A stretch of 64,000 nucleotides of DNA from an uncultured Paracoccaceae bacterium. Lineage in GTDB: Bacteria; Pseudomonadota; Alphaproteobacteria; Rhodobacterales; Rhodobacteraceae. The notes under the pieces are model-generated. The model saw nothing but the letters and a program-made list of their open reading frames with translations. It searched no databases and had not been told where the DNA came from. Position numbers and translations under genes: made by a program. Shown here one piece after another: positions 51,936 to 59,828 of this stretch (its first letter is position 1; each line of letters begins with the position of its first letter). The DNA lies in the NCBI GenBank assembly GCA_937146765.1, contig CAKZRP010000065.1:62001-126000 (forward strand). Direction: 5' to 3'.

Positions 51936-53495
51936 ATGGCAGAAACACAAGCGCGCAAACGTCGTGGTGGCGGCAGGGCCGGGGCTGCGGCCCGGCGCGG
52001 ATCGTCGGCGCTGGAGCAGATGCCATGGAACCCCCCGGTCAATATCGACCGGCCGACCGAACCGCTGACCGAAGAGGGTGTGGCCGCGATCCATGACGGC
52101 GCGATGCGGATTCTCGAGGAGATCGGCGTCAAGTTCCTCAATGACGAAGCTTTGAAGATCTTCAAACAGGCCGGGGTCAAGGTCGAGGGCGATCTGGTCA
52201 AGATGGACCGCGACTTTGTGATGGAGATGGTGGGCAAGGCGCCCTCCGAATTCACCCTGACGCCGCGCAATCCCGACCGGGCCATCCGCATCGGCGGTAA
52301 TTCCATGGTTTTCGGCAATGTCTCCTCGCCGCCGAACTACTGGGACATGGATCTGGGCAAGAAGGTGCCCGGCACCCGCGTCCAATGCCAGAACCTGTTG
52401 AAGCTGACGCAGTATTTCAACTGCATCCATTTTGCAGGCGGCTATCCGGTGGAGCCGGTGGACATCCATGCTTCGGTCCGTCACCTCGATGTGCTCTATG
52501 ACAAGCTGACCATCACCGACAAGGTGATGCACGCCTATTCTCTGGGCAAGGAGCGGGTCGAGGACGTGATGGAGATGGTGCGCATCGCCGGTGGTCTCAG
52601 CCATGAGGAGTTCGACGCCAAGCCGCATATGTACACCAACATCAACTCCACCTCGCCGCTAAAGCATGACGAGCCGATGATCGACGGCTCGCTGCGCTTG
52701 ATCCGGCGTGGCCAGCCGGTGGTGGTGACCCCCTTCACGCTGGCGGGGGCGATGGCGCCGGTGACGATGGCTGGGGCGGTGGCCCAATCCCTGGCCGAGG
52801 GACTTTGCGCCATAGCGCTCTACCAATACGTGAACCCTGGCGTGCCCTGTGCCATCGGTACCTTTACCTCCAACGTGGACATGAAATCGGGCGCGCCTGC
52901 CTTTGGCACGCCGGAGTACATGCGTTCGACCCAGATGACCGGGCAAATGGCGCGGTTCTACGGGCTGCCGCTGCGGTCTTCCGGGGTCTGCGCCGCCAAC
53001 GTGCCGGATGGGCAGGCGATGTGGGAGACCTCCAATTCGCTCTGGGCGGCGATCCAGTCGGGGACCAATATGGTCTATCATGCGGCCGGCTGGCTGGAGG
53101 GCGGCCTGATCGCCTCGCCTGAGAAGTTCATCATGGACTGCGAGGTCCTGCAGATGATCCAGCGTTATATGGACCCGGCGGTGAACGCGACCGGACCAGA
53201 GGAGATCGCGCTGGACGCCATCCGCGAGGTTGGCAACGAGGGCCATTTCTTCGGCATTCAGCACACCCAGGATCGCTACGCCACCGCTTTCTATCAGCCC
53301 TTCGTCAGCGACTGGCGCAACTATGAGGCCTGGGAGGCCGCGGGCGGTGTCTGGACCGCGCAGCGTGCCAGTGCGCTCTACAAGGAGATCCTTGCCGAAT
53401 TCGAGGAGCCCCCCCTGGATCCCGCGATCCGTGAAGAGCTGCAAGCCTTCGTGGCGCGACGCAAGGAAGAGGGCGGCGCGCCAACGGATTTTTAA
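51936..53495 (+). CDS. Trimethylamine methyltransferase-family protein (MttB superfamily, non-pyrrolysine)
   Basis: 519 aa. Basic N-terminal extension (ARKRRGGGRAGAAARR), then the COG5598 TIM-barrel: LTEEGVAAIHDGAMRILEEI, VTPFTLAGAMAPVTMAGAVA and HAAGWLEGGLIASPEKFIMD. There is no in-frame amber codon, so it is a non-Pyl member; characterised relatives demethylate glycine betaine or related quaternary amines through a corrinoid protein. No corrinoid protein gene is adjacent. Upstream GGATAG-AC-CTATCC (51897-51910) is a possible operator. A terminator follows. Confidence 0.88.
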   Translation: MAETQARKRRGGGRAGAAARRGSSALEQMPWNPPVNIDRPTEPLTEEGVAAIHDGAMRILEEIGVKFLNDEALKIFKQAGVKVEGDLVKMDRDFVMEMVGKAPSEFTLTPRNPDRAIRIGGNSMVFGNVSSPPNYWDMDLGKKVPGTRVQCQNLLKLTQYFNCIHFAGGYPVEPVDIHASVRHLDVLYDKLTITDKVMHAYSLGKERVEDVMEMVRIAGGLSHEEFDAKPHMYTNINSTSPLKHDEPMIDGSLRLIRRGQPVVVTPFTLAGAMAPVTMAGAVAQSLAEGLCAIALYQYVNPGVPCAIGTFTSNVDMKSGAPAFGTPEYMRSTQMTGQMARFYGLPLRSSGVCAANVPDGQAMWETSNSLWAAIQSGTNMVYHAAGWLEGGLIASPEKFIMDCEVLQMIQRYMDPAVNATGPEEIALDAIREVGNEGHFFGIQHTQDRYATAFYQPFVSDWRNYEAWEAAGGVWTAQRASALYKEILAEFEEPPLDPAIREELQAFVARRKEEGGAPTDF

Positions 53496-53542
53496 CTTTC
53501 TGTCCGAAATCCGGTCACGTTGGCAATTTTCCGCAGGATTCC

Positions 53543-53583
53543 GTCCACTCCATCCACTTAGCGGTTGGAGTGGACTGTTTTAT
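53543..53583 (+). terminator. Rho-independent terminator after the MttB-like gene
   Basis: GTCCACTCCA (53543-53552) pairs with TGGAGTGGAC (53566-53575), extendable by CC/GG across a T-T mismatch, loop ACTTAGC, followed by TGTTTTATT. It lies 48 bp after the stop. Confidence 0.88.
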
Positions 53584-53919
53584 TGCCCTATGATGCTGCT
53601 GTTACGATCGATTTCTTCAGGATGGGGTACGAGTTCGGGTCCGCCCGCCCGTAAAGCAGTGCCGTATGGTGATGGCACTGGCGCATAGGCAAGAAGCCAG
53701 ACGGCGACAGAACTGACAGTGGAATAAGGCCGCAAGGAAGCACTTGCAGGCTTCTTTCTGCGTGTCCGGCCTTGAGGCTGAACGCTTCGGTTCAGAATAG
53801 GTTGGCGGGCGTCGGACAGGGCAGAATGGTCCATCCAAAGAAGATGGGATTTTAGATATTGGGCCTTTCTTAAGTCTGCGGATTTAAGACTGGTGCAAAG
53901 GTGAATAGGGAAAGACCGT
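53584..53919 (+). other. Gene-free upstream region of the H-NOX operon
   Basis: About 340 bp without a convincing reading frame on either strand and less GC-rich than the surroundings. It contains an inverted repeat TCTTAAGTC-TGCG-GATTTAAGA (53868-53889; 8 of 9 matches), 30 bp before the H-NOX start, and must hold that operon's promoter. No clear -35/-10 pair could be chosen. Confidence 0.5.
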
Positions 53920-54507
53920 ATGCACGGTTTGATAAACAGGGCCGTCCAGGCTTTCGTCATCAGCACGTATGGGACACGGCGCTGGAACGATATCATGGAC
54001 GCAAGCGGGCTCGGATTTACCGAGTTTGAAGCCATGCTTGTCTATCCCGAGGACCAGTCCACCCGCATGTTGCAGGCGGTCGAGATAAATCTGGAACGTC
54101 CCTTGCCGGAAATTCTCGAAGACGTGGGCACCTTCCTCGTCTCCAACCCCCAAGTGGAAGCCCTGAGGCGACTGTTGCGGTTTGGCGGCGTCAACTATGT
54201 GGAGTTCCTGCATTCGCTGGATGATCTGCCGGACCGTGCCCGTCTGGCGGTGTCGGATCTGCGTCTGCCCGGCTTGGAACTGATCGAACAGGCGCCGGGC
54301 CAGTTCGACCTCCTGTGCCATCCCGGGGTTCCCGGTTATGCGCAGGTCTTGATGGGGGTCCTTCGGGCGATGGCCGATGACTATGGTGCCCTCGTGCTTC
54401 TCGACCACAAGGATGGTCAGGACGGGACGGAGGTCATTTCCATTACCCTGATCGAGAGCGAGTTCGCCGAGGGCAGGGCCTTTGATCTAGGAGCGCATTC
54501 GCTATGA
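53920..54507 (+). CDS. H-NOX (heme NO-binding) domain protein
   Basis: 195 aa. MHGLINRAVQAFVISTYG is the H-NOX start; His98 in YVEFLHSLDDLP is the likely proximal heme ligand (His102 in the family). The Y-x-S-x-R motif that holds the heme propionates is not seen; the region reads LLCHPGVPGYA (131-141). Heme binding may be altered. H-NOX proteins sense NO or O2 and often act on a neighbouring cyclase; the HNOBA-GGDEF gene overlaps its stop by 4 bp. Confidence 0.85.
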   Translation: MHGLINRAVQAFVISTYGTRRWNDIMDASGLGFTEFEAMLVYPEDQSTRMLQAVEINLERPLPEILEDVGTFLVSNPQVEALRRLLRFGGVNYVEFLHSLDDLPDRARLAVSDLRLPGLELIEQAPGQFDLLCHPGVPGYAQVLMGVLRAMADDYGALVLLDHKDGQDGTEVISITLIESEFAEGRAFDLGAHSL

Positions 54508-55520
54508 TGAGTGTCGAGGACCTGGCTGACCTGGCCAATCATATCTGTCCGTTGCATGTGATCATCGATGCCGAAGGGCGCGTGGTCAGCCACGGCCCGA
54601 CCCTTCTCAAGGTCTGCAGCGAGGAAAGCTGGATCGGCAAACCCTTCTTTGACGTGCTGGACCTGCAGCGGCCGCGCGCGGTGCAAAGCATCGGGGATCT
54701 CTTGGACACTGCCGGCAGCAAGCTGCATTTCCAGCTGCGCCAGCCGCCGCATACCCGGATGAAAGGCGTGCTGGTGCCGCTGCCTGATGGGCAGGGGGCC
54801 TTCATCAACCTTTCCTTCGGGATTTCGGTGCTGGATGCAGTGCGTGATTTCAACCTGACCAGCCAAGATTTCTCGCCCACCGACCTCACCATCGAGATGC
54901 TCTATCTGGTGGAGGCGAAATCCGCCGCGATGGAGGCGTCGCGACAGTTGAACCTGCGTCTGCAGGGGGCAAAGATCGCCGCCGAGGAACAGGCCTTTAC
55001 CGATACGCTGACCGGCTTGAAGAATCGCCGCGCGATGGACCACGTCCTCAACCGCCTCCTCAACAGCGGGCGTGATTTTGCCCTGATGCATGTGGATCTC
55101 GATTTCTTCAAGCAGGTCAACGACACCTTCGGCCATGCCGCCGGGGACGCGGTGTTGCAGAAGGTTGCTGCGATCATGGTGGATTGCACCCGTAAGTCCG
55201 ACACGGTGGCCCGTGTGGGCGGCGATGAGTTCGTGTTGATCTTCGAAGGGATGCTGGACCGCAACCGGCTCAGCGATCTGGCCAATCGCCTGATCGCCCG
55301 GCTGGAAGAGCCGATCATGTATGGGGCCGAGAAGTGTCGGATCTCCGCTTCGGCAGGGACCGTGCTGTCCTCCTCTGCGGAGGCGCCGGAGGCGGCGCTT
55401 TTGTTGCATCAGGCGGATGTTGCGCTCTACGCCGCCAAACGCGCAGGCCGCGCCCAGCATCTGTTCTATGCGCCCCACTTTGAAGCGGAGATGCTTGAAC
55501 AGGATAGCAAGTCCGCCTGA
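54504..55520 (+). CDS. HNOBA-GGDEF diguanylate cyclase
   Basis: 338 aa. N-terminal PAS-like HNOBA domain (about 10-115: CPLHVIIDAEGRVVSHGPTL, ESWIGKPFFDVLDLQRP), as in the H-NOX-associated domain of soluble guanylate cyclase, a coiled-coil linker (about 125-165, YLVEAKSAAMEASRQLNLRL), and GGDEF with GGDEF at 239-243 and I-site RKSD at 230-233. Active c-di-GMP synthase expected, probably regulated by the H-NOX partner. ATG 54504 overlaps the H-NOX stop. Confidence 0.92.
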   Translation: MMSVEDLADLANHICPLHVIIDAEGRVVSHGPTLLKVCSEESWIGKPFFDVLDLQRPRAVQSIGDLLDTAGSKLHFQLRQPPHTRMKGVLVPLPDGQGAFINLSFGISVLDAVRDFNLTSQDFSPTDLTIEMLYLVEAKSAAMEASRQLNLRLQGAKIAAEEQAFTDTLTGLKNRRAMDHVLNRLLNSGRDFALMHVDLDFFKQVNDTFGHAAGDAVLQKVAAIMVDCTRKSDTVARVGGDEFVLIFEGMLDRNRLSDLANRLIARLEEPIMYGAEKCRISASAGTVLSSSAEAPEAALLLHQADVALYAAKRAGRAQHLFYAPHFEAEMLEQDSKSA

Positions 55521-55667
55521 GAACTGCTCGCGCAGGGTGGATCCCAAAGCAGCTTTCGGGCTGGTCTTTGAAATTGGACTGGTTGCTTTGGTCATTTTTG
55601 GACCTTTTCGCTAGACTTGTTCCGCAGGAAACTGGGTGAAAACGCCAGTCCAGTTCGGAGCCCGCCG

Positions 55668-57776
55668 ATGCCCAGCCTCAGCCCCAGCCACTATCCTCGC
55701 CACCCTGACGCCGCCAACCAGGAACGTCTCACTCTGCCCAGCGTCTGCCCGCTGGACTGCCCTGATACCTGCAGCCTCAGCGTCGAGGTGACGGCAGGCA
55801 AGGTGACAGCGGTGCGCGGTTCGCAGGCCAATCCTTTCACCGCCGGTGTGGTCTGCAACAAGGTCACCCGCGCCTATCCGGATTTTGTGCACGGGCCGGC
55901 GCGCCTGACCCATCCGCTGCGGCGCACGGGGCCGCGCGGCTCCGGCCAATTCGAGCGGATCAGCTGGGAGGAGGCGCTGGATCTGGTGGTCGAAGGGTTC
56001 ACGGACGCCATCGCGCGGCATGGCGCGCAGTCGATTCTGCCGCTGAACTATGCCGGCCCCCATGGCGAACTGGCTGGTGGTTCACTGGATCGGCGGTTCT
56101 TCTACCGGCTCGGGGCAACGCGGATGAACCGCGGCCCGCTCTGCGGCGGGGTGCGCAGCCTCGCCTATGAGAGCCTTTACGGCAATGCCCCCGGCATGCC
56201 GCCGGAGCAGGCGGCCCAATCCGACCTGATTGTGGTCTGGGGCAACAATGTCACGGTTTCCAACCTGCATCTGACCCGCGTGCTGAAGGAGGCGCGGTCC
56301 AAGGGCGCGCGGCTGGTGGTGATCGACCCCAAGCGGATCAAGATCGCCGAGCAGGCGGACCTCTATCTGCAAGTGAAGCCGGGCACGGACGTGGTGCTGG
56401 CGCAGGCGCTGGCGGCGGAGCTGGAGCGGCGCGACGCCTTTGATCGGGATTTCATTGCGAAATGGGTCACGGGGGCAGAGGCCTATATGGCCGAGGCACG
56501 CAAATACACCCTGCGTGAGGCCGCGCGGCTGACGGGTGTGCCGGAGGCGGATATCTCAACACTCGCCGACTGGATGCAGGCGGCCAAGCGGATGGCGACC
56601 TCCACCGGCAACGGCATGGAGCGCGGTCGTTCCGGCGGTTCCGGGCTGCGCGCTGCCATGGCGCTGAACGCGCTTCTGGGCCAGCATGGGCGGCTGGGAG
56701 CGGGGTCCGTGGCCAAGTCCGGGCTGGCCTCGCCCAAGACGCGGGGGCGGTTGCAGGGGGATCATCTGATCGACCCCGAGACCCGCGTGGTCAATATCCT
56801 CGAAGTGGCGCAGCTGATGCTGGATCGCGACCAGAGCGTGCCGATTGCGGCGGTGATGATCTACAACCACAACCCGGTCGCCACCCACCCGGACCAGACC
56901 GCGATGCTGAAGGCGCTCGCGCAGGAGGAGATCTTTACCGTTGGCTGCGACGTGGTGATGACCGACAGCATGGCCTATTGCGACGTGATCCTGCCCGCCG
57001 CCACGCATTTCGAGCATCACGAGATCTTTGCCGCCTATGGGCAGAACTACGTGCAGCGGGCTGAGCCGGTGATCGCCCCTGTGGGTGAGAGCCTGCCCAA
57101 CACGGAGATCTTCCGCCGTCTGGCCGCGCGTTTGGGCTATACCGAGGCCGTGCATCAGGCGGATGACCTGACGCTGATGGACGAGGCGATGGATGCCAGC
57201 CATCCGCAGTTCGAGGGCCGCCGCCCGAGCCAGATGCCAGTGACACGCGCGCTGGAAATGCAGGCGCCGGATGGCCGCCCGCTGATCCTCTGCGACACGG
57301 TCAAGCCCGACACTGCCAGTGGACGGATTGAACTGTTCTCGGCCCGTCTGGAGGCAGAGACCGGCTTTGGCGTGCCGCGATTCGATCCGGTGCCGCAGGA
57401 CCTGCCGTTGGTGCTGATCACGCCCAGTTCCGACAAGCGCATCAATGCCACCTTCGGCAGCGCGCCGCTGTCGGCCGGGCCGGAGAGCCTCGAAGTCCAT
57501 GCCGAGGATGCCGCCGTCCGTGGGCTTGCGGACGGCGACCTGGTGGAGCTGTCAAACGCGCGCGGCGCGGTCACCTTCCGGCTCAGGGTGTCGGAGGCGA
57601 TGCAGCGCGGCGTGGTCTATGCGCCCAAGGGTACCTGGCGGCAAAGCTCGGAAACGGGTCTCACCGCCAATGCGCTGATCCCGGTCGATGTGCGCACCGA
57701 TATCGGCGATGGCGCCTGCTACAACGAGACTTTCGTCGAGCTTCGCGCCTATTCCGGGCGTCTCGCGGCGGAGTGA
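55668..57776 (+). CDS. Molybdopterin-dependent oxidoreductase
   Basis: 702 aa of the DMSO reductase superfamily. N-terminal 4Fe-4S ligands in VCPLDCPDTC and VCNKV; the molybdopterin domains show RISWEEALDLVVEGF, NRGPLCGGVRSLAYESLYG, VVWGNNVTVSNLH and VVIDPKRIKIAEQADLYL; C-terminal cap domain LVELSNARGAVTFRLRVSEA. No Tat signal, so cytoplasmic. Substrate class unclear; relatives are annotated as formate-dehydrogenase- or BisC-like. GGAG 7 nt before ATG 55668 decides the start. Confidence 0.9.
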   Translation: MPSLSPSHYPRHPDAANQERLTLPSVCPLDCPDTCSLSVEVTAGKVTAVRGSQANPFTAGVVCNKVTRAYPDFVHGPARLTHPLRRTGPRGSGQFERISWEEALDLVVEGFTDAIARHGAQSILPLNYAGPHGELAGGSLDRRFFYRLGATRMNRGPLCGGVRSLAYESLYGNAPGMPPEQAAQSDLIVVWGNNVTVSNLHLTRVLKEARSKGARLVVIDPKRIKIAEQADLYLQVKPGTDVVLAQALAAELERRDAFDRDFIAKWVTGAEAYMAEARKYTLREAARLTGVPEADISTLADWMQAAKRMATSTGNGMERGRSGGSGLRAAMALNALLGQHGRLGAGSVAKSGLASPKTRGRLQGDHLIDPETRVVNILEVAQLMLDRDQSVPIAAVMIYNHNPVATHPDQTAMLKALAQEEIFTVGCDVVMTDSMAYCDVILPAATHFEHHEIFAAYGQNYVQRAEPVIAPVGESLPNTEIFRRLAARLGYTEAVHQADDLTLMDEAMDASHPQFEGRRPSQMPVTRALEMQAPDGRPLILCDTVKPDTASGRIELFSARLEAETGFGVPRFDPVPQDLPLVLITPSSDKRINATFGSAPLSAGPESLEVHAEDAAVRGLADGDLVELSNARGAVTFRLRVSEAMQRGVVYAPKGTWRQSSETGLTANALIPVDVRTDIGDGACYNETFVELRAYSGRLAAE

Positions 57777-57856
57777 GCCGCGGACAAGCCGAGAGCGGGC
57801 AAGTCTGCGGGCTTGCCTGCCATCTGGTCTGCTCTTAACGTCCAAGTAGACATTGA

Positions 57857-59296
57857 ATGAGCGGGCCAATTTCCATGGTAGAGACCCCCCGAGACATTCT
57901 GCCCAGCTTCATGCCTGATCGGACGTCACCGACGCCGATCTTCGAGCAGATCTGTGCCGCCTTTCGGGAACGCATCCGTTCCGGGGCGCTGCGAGAGAGG
58001 GCGCGACTGCCCGCCACCCGTGCGCTGGCACAGGATCTCGGGATTGCGCGGGCCACCGTCGTCACCTCCTACGATCAGCTGGTCGCCGAAGGCTATCTGG
58101 CGGCGCGGCGGGGGTCCGGCTACAGCGTTTGCGCTATGGGCGACGTGGAGTTGACGCCCCCGCGTACCTCTGTTTCGGCTGGGGACGGGCGCGAGAGACC
58201 GGCGATGCTGCTGGCCGCCGGTCAACCGGACATGCGTCTCTTTCCCCATCGGGCCTGGGCCAAATGCGTGGCGCGCCTGTGCCGGACCCGGCCTGAGGAC
58301 ATGCTGATTGGCTGCGGTCGCTTCGGGCATTCCGAATTGCGACAGGCGATTGCCGCCCATGTGCGCGACTGGCGCGGTATTGATGCACGCCCTGAGCAGG
58401 TGCTGGTCACGTCCGGCGCCACCGAGGCGCTGGACATCTGCCTCCATGCCCTTGCCGCGCCAGGCTCCACAGTGGGGGTCGAGGATCCGGGCTATCCGCT
58501 GATCCGCCTCTTTGCCGAACGGCAGGGCCGACGGGTCCGCGATCTGTCGCTTGACTCCCAGGGGGCGGAAGTTCCTGATCCGGGCGAGGAAACCGGGGTG
58601 GTGGTTCTCACCCCCTCGCATCAGTTTCCGCTCGGCGGCGCGATGAGTGCAGGACGGCGGCAGGCCTTTGTGCTCTGGGCTGCCCAGCGGCAGGGCTGGA
58701 TCATCGAGGATGATTACGATTCGGAGTTCCGCTATGCGGGTCGCCCGATTCCCGCCATGGCCAGCGTCGACGGGCTGGGGCGCACGGTCTACATTGGCAG
58801 CTTCTCCAAGATCTTCTCCAACAGCCTGCGCCTGGGCTACGTGGTGGCGCCGGAAGGCCAGGTCGCCGCCCTGAGCCAAGCCATGCGGCTTAGGGGGGCG
58901 CGGGCCAGCGCCATGCCGCAGGCTGCTCTGGCGGAGTTCATGCTGCGCGGGGAATTCTACCGTCACCTTCGGCGGGTCCGCCGTCTCTATGCGGAGCGTC
59001 ACCGCCATCTGATCGAGCATTTGCGCACGGAATTCGCCGATATCGGCCATGTGGTGGACCATCAGGCGGGCATGCAGGTGGTTCTGCACCTGGCCCCGCA
59101 TCTGAGCGATGTGCGGATCACCAAGGCGGCTCGCCAAGCGGGGATTGGGGTCGAGGCCCTGTCGGAGTTCTGCCGCTCTGCGCTGGTTCGGGGAGAGGCC
59201 AGCAACGGGCTTGTGCTCGGGGCCTGTCTCAATGATCCGGAAGAGCAGAAGGCGGCGCTGGCACGGCTGCGCGCGGTGATTTCCTCAACAGAGTAA
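57857..59296 (+). CDS. MocR/PdxR-type GntR-aminotransferase regulator
   Basis: 479 aa. GntR winged helix at about 24-90 (IFEQICAAFRERIRSGALRE, LPATRALAQDLGIARATVV) fused to a type I aminotransferase domain with PLP-binding Lys in YIGSFSKIFSNSLRLGY and Asp/Tyr in IEDDYDSEFRYAG. Such regulators sense PLP or an amino compound. Target unknown: no aminotransferase or vitamin B6 gene is adjacent, so it may control the molybdopterin gene upstream or distant genes. Start ATG 57857; ATG 57875 is possible. Confidence 0.9.
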   Translation: MSGPISMVETPRDILPSFMPDRTSPTPIFEQICAAFRERIRSGALRERARLPATRALAQDLGIARATVVTSYDQLVAEGYLAARRGSGYSVCAMGDVELTPPRTSVSAGDGRERPAMLLAAGQPDMRLFPHRAWAKCVARLCRTRPEDMLIGCGRFGHSELRQAIAAHVRDWRGIDARPEQVLVTSGATEALDICLHALAAPGSTVGVEDPGYPLIRLFAERQGRRVRDLSLDSQGAEVPDPGEETGVVVLTPSHQFPLGGAMSAGRRQAFVLWAAQRQGWIIEDDYDSEFRYAGRPIPAMASVDGLGRTVYIGSFSKIFSNSLRLGYVVAPEGQVAALSQAMRLRGARASAMPQAALAEFMLRGEFYRHLRRVRRLYAERHRHLIEHLRTEFADIGHVVDHQAGMQVVLHLAPHLSDVRITKAARQAGIGVEALSEFCRSALVRGEASNGLVLGACLNDPEEQKAALARLRAVISSTE

Positions 59297-59363
59297 TCCA
59301 CCGTAAAATGGCAAAATGGGAGATAAGCACCGCGCCGGAAAGCTGCATTTTATCAGGTAAAAA

Positions 59364-59438
59364 TGGCAGCCCGTAGGGGAATCGAACCCCTCTTTCCAGG
59401 TTGAAAACCTGGCGTCCTAACCGATAGACGAACGGGCC
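59364..59438 (-). tRNA. tRNA-Glu (TTC), copy 1
   Basis: 75 nt including encoded CCA. Acceptor GGCCCGT/ACGGGCT, anticodon stem-loop CCAGG-TTTTCAA-CCTGG with anticodon TTC, T-loop GGTTCGATTCC, 3' GCCA. Identical in sequence to the copy at 59642. The MocR gene ends 67 bp away on the other strand. Confidence 0.97.
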
Positions 59439-59641
59439 GCGCTGTGCGTGAGGGGGTGTTTAATCAGTCCATCGGAGCCGCGCAAGAGGGAAAATCACCT
59501 TTGTGCAAAGTTTTTGCGACAGCCGTTGATTTGATGATTTCTGCCTGAAAACAAACGCTTACGACACCACTTGCGACGGGCGCATTGGCGTGTGGTTCTC
59601 AAGCCAATTCGGCTCGCAGGAAGGATTACTGAGGGGGGAAG

Positions 59642-59716
59642 TGGCAGCCCGTAGGGGAATCGAACCCCTCTTTCCAGGTTGAAAACCTGGCGTCCTAACC
59701 GATAGACGAACGGGCC
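59642..59716 (-). tRNA. tRNA-Glu (TTC), copy 2
   Basis: Identical 75-nt copy, 203 bp upstream of copy 1 on the same strand. The sequence just 5' of both (TAAACACCCGCTCAC-like on the minus strand) is also partly conserved, so leader or promoter was duplicated with the gene. The spacer holds nothing else recognisable. Confidence 0.97.
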
Positions 59717-59803
59717 ACTTGGTGTGAGCGGGTGTTTAGGGTTTTGCCTCATCCGCCGCAAGCGAAAAAAACGCATGTGGGGCAAAATTCTTATCCACAG
59801 GCT

Positions 59804-59827
59804 AAAACCTCGCCACATGTGGCGAGG
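59804..59827 (-). terminator. Rho-independent terminator after recJ
   Basis: Perfect 20-bp palindrome CCTCGCCACATGTGGCGAGG (59808-59827) directly after the recJ stop, followed on the minus strand by TTTTAG. It separates recJ from the tRNA-Glu genes. Confidence 0.85.
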
Positions 59828-59828
59828 C

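Noticed and set aside
53580..54035. 151-codon minus-strand frame before and into the H-NOX gene
   Set aside because: Overlaps the H-NOX start region in antisense and shows no protein-like pattern.
59364..59716. tRNA-Glu pair as an integration site of a mobile element
   Set aside because: No integrase, direct repeat of a tRNA 3' end or foreign gene content on either side.
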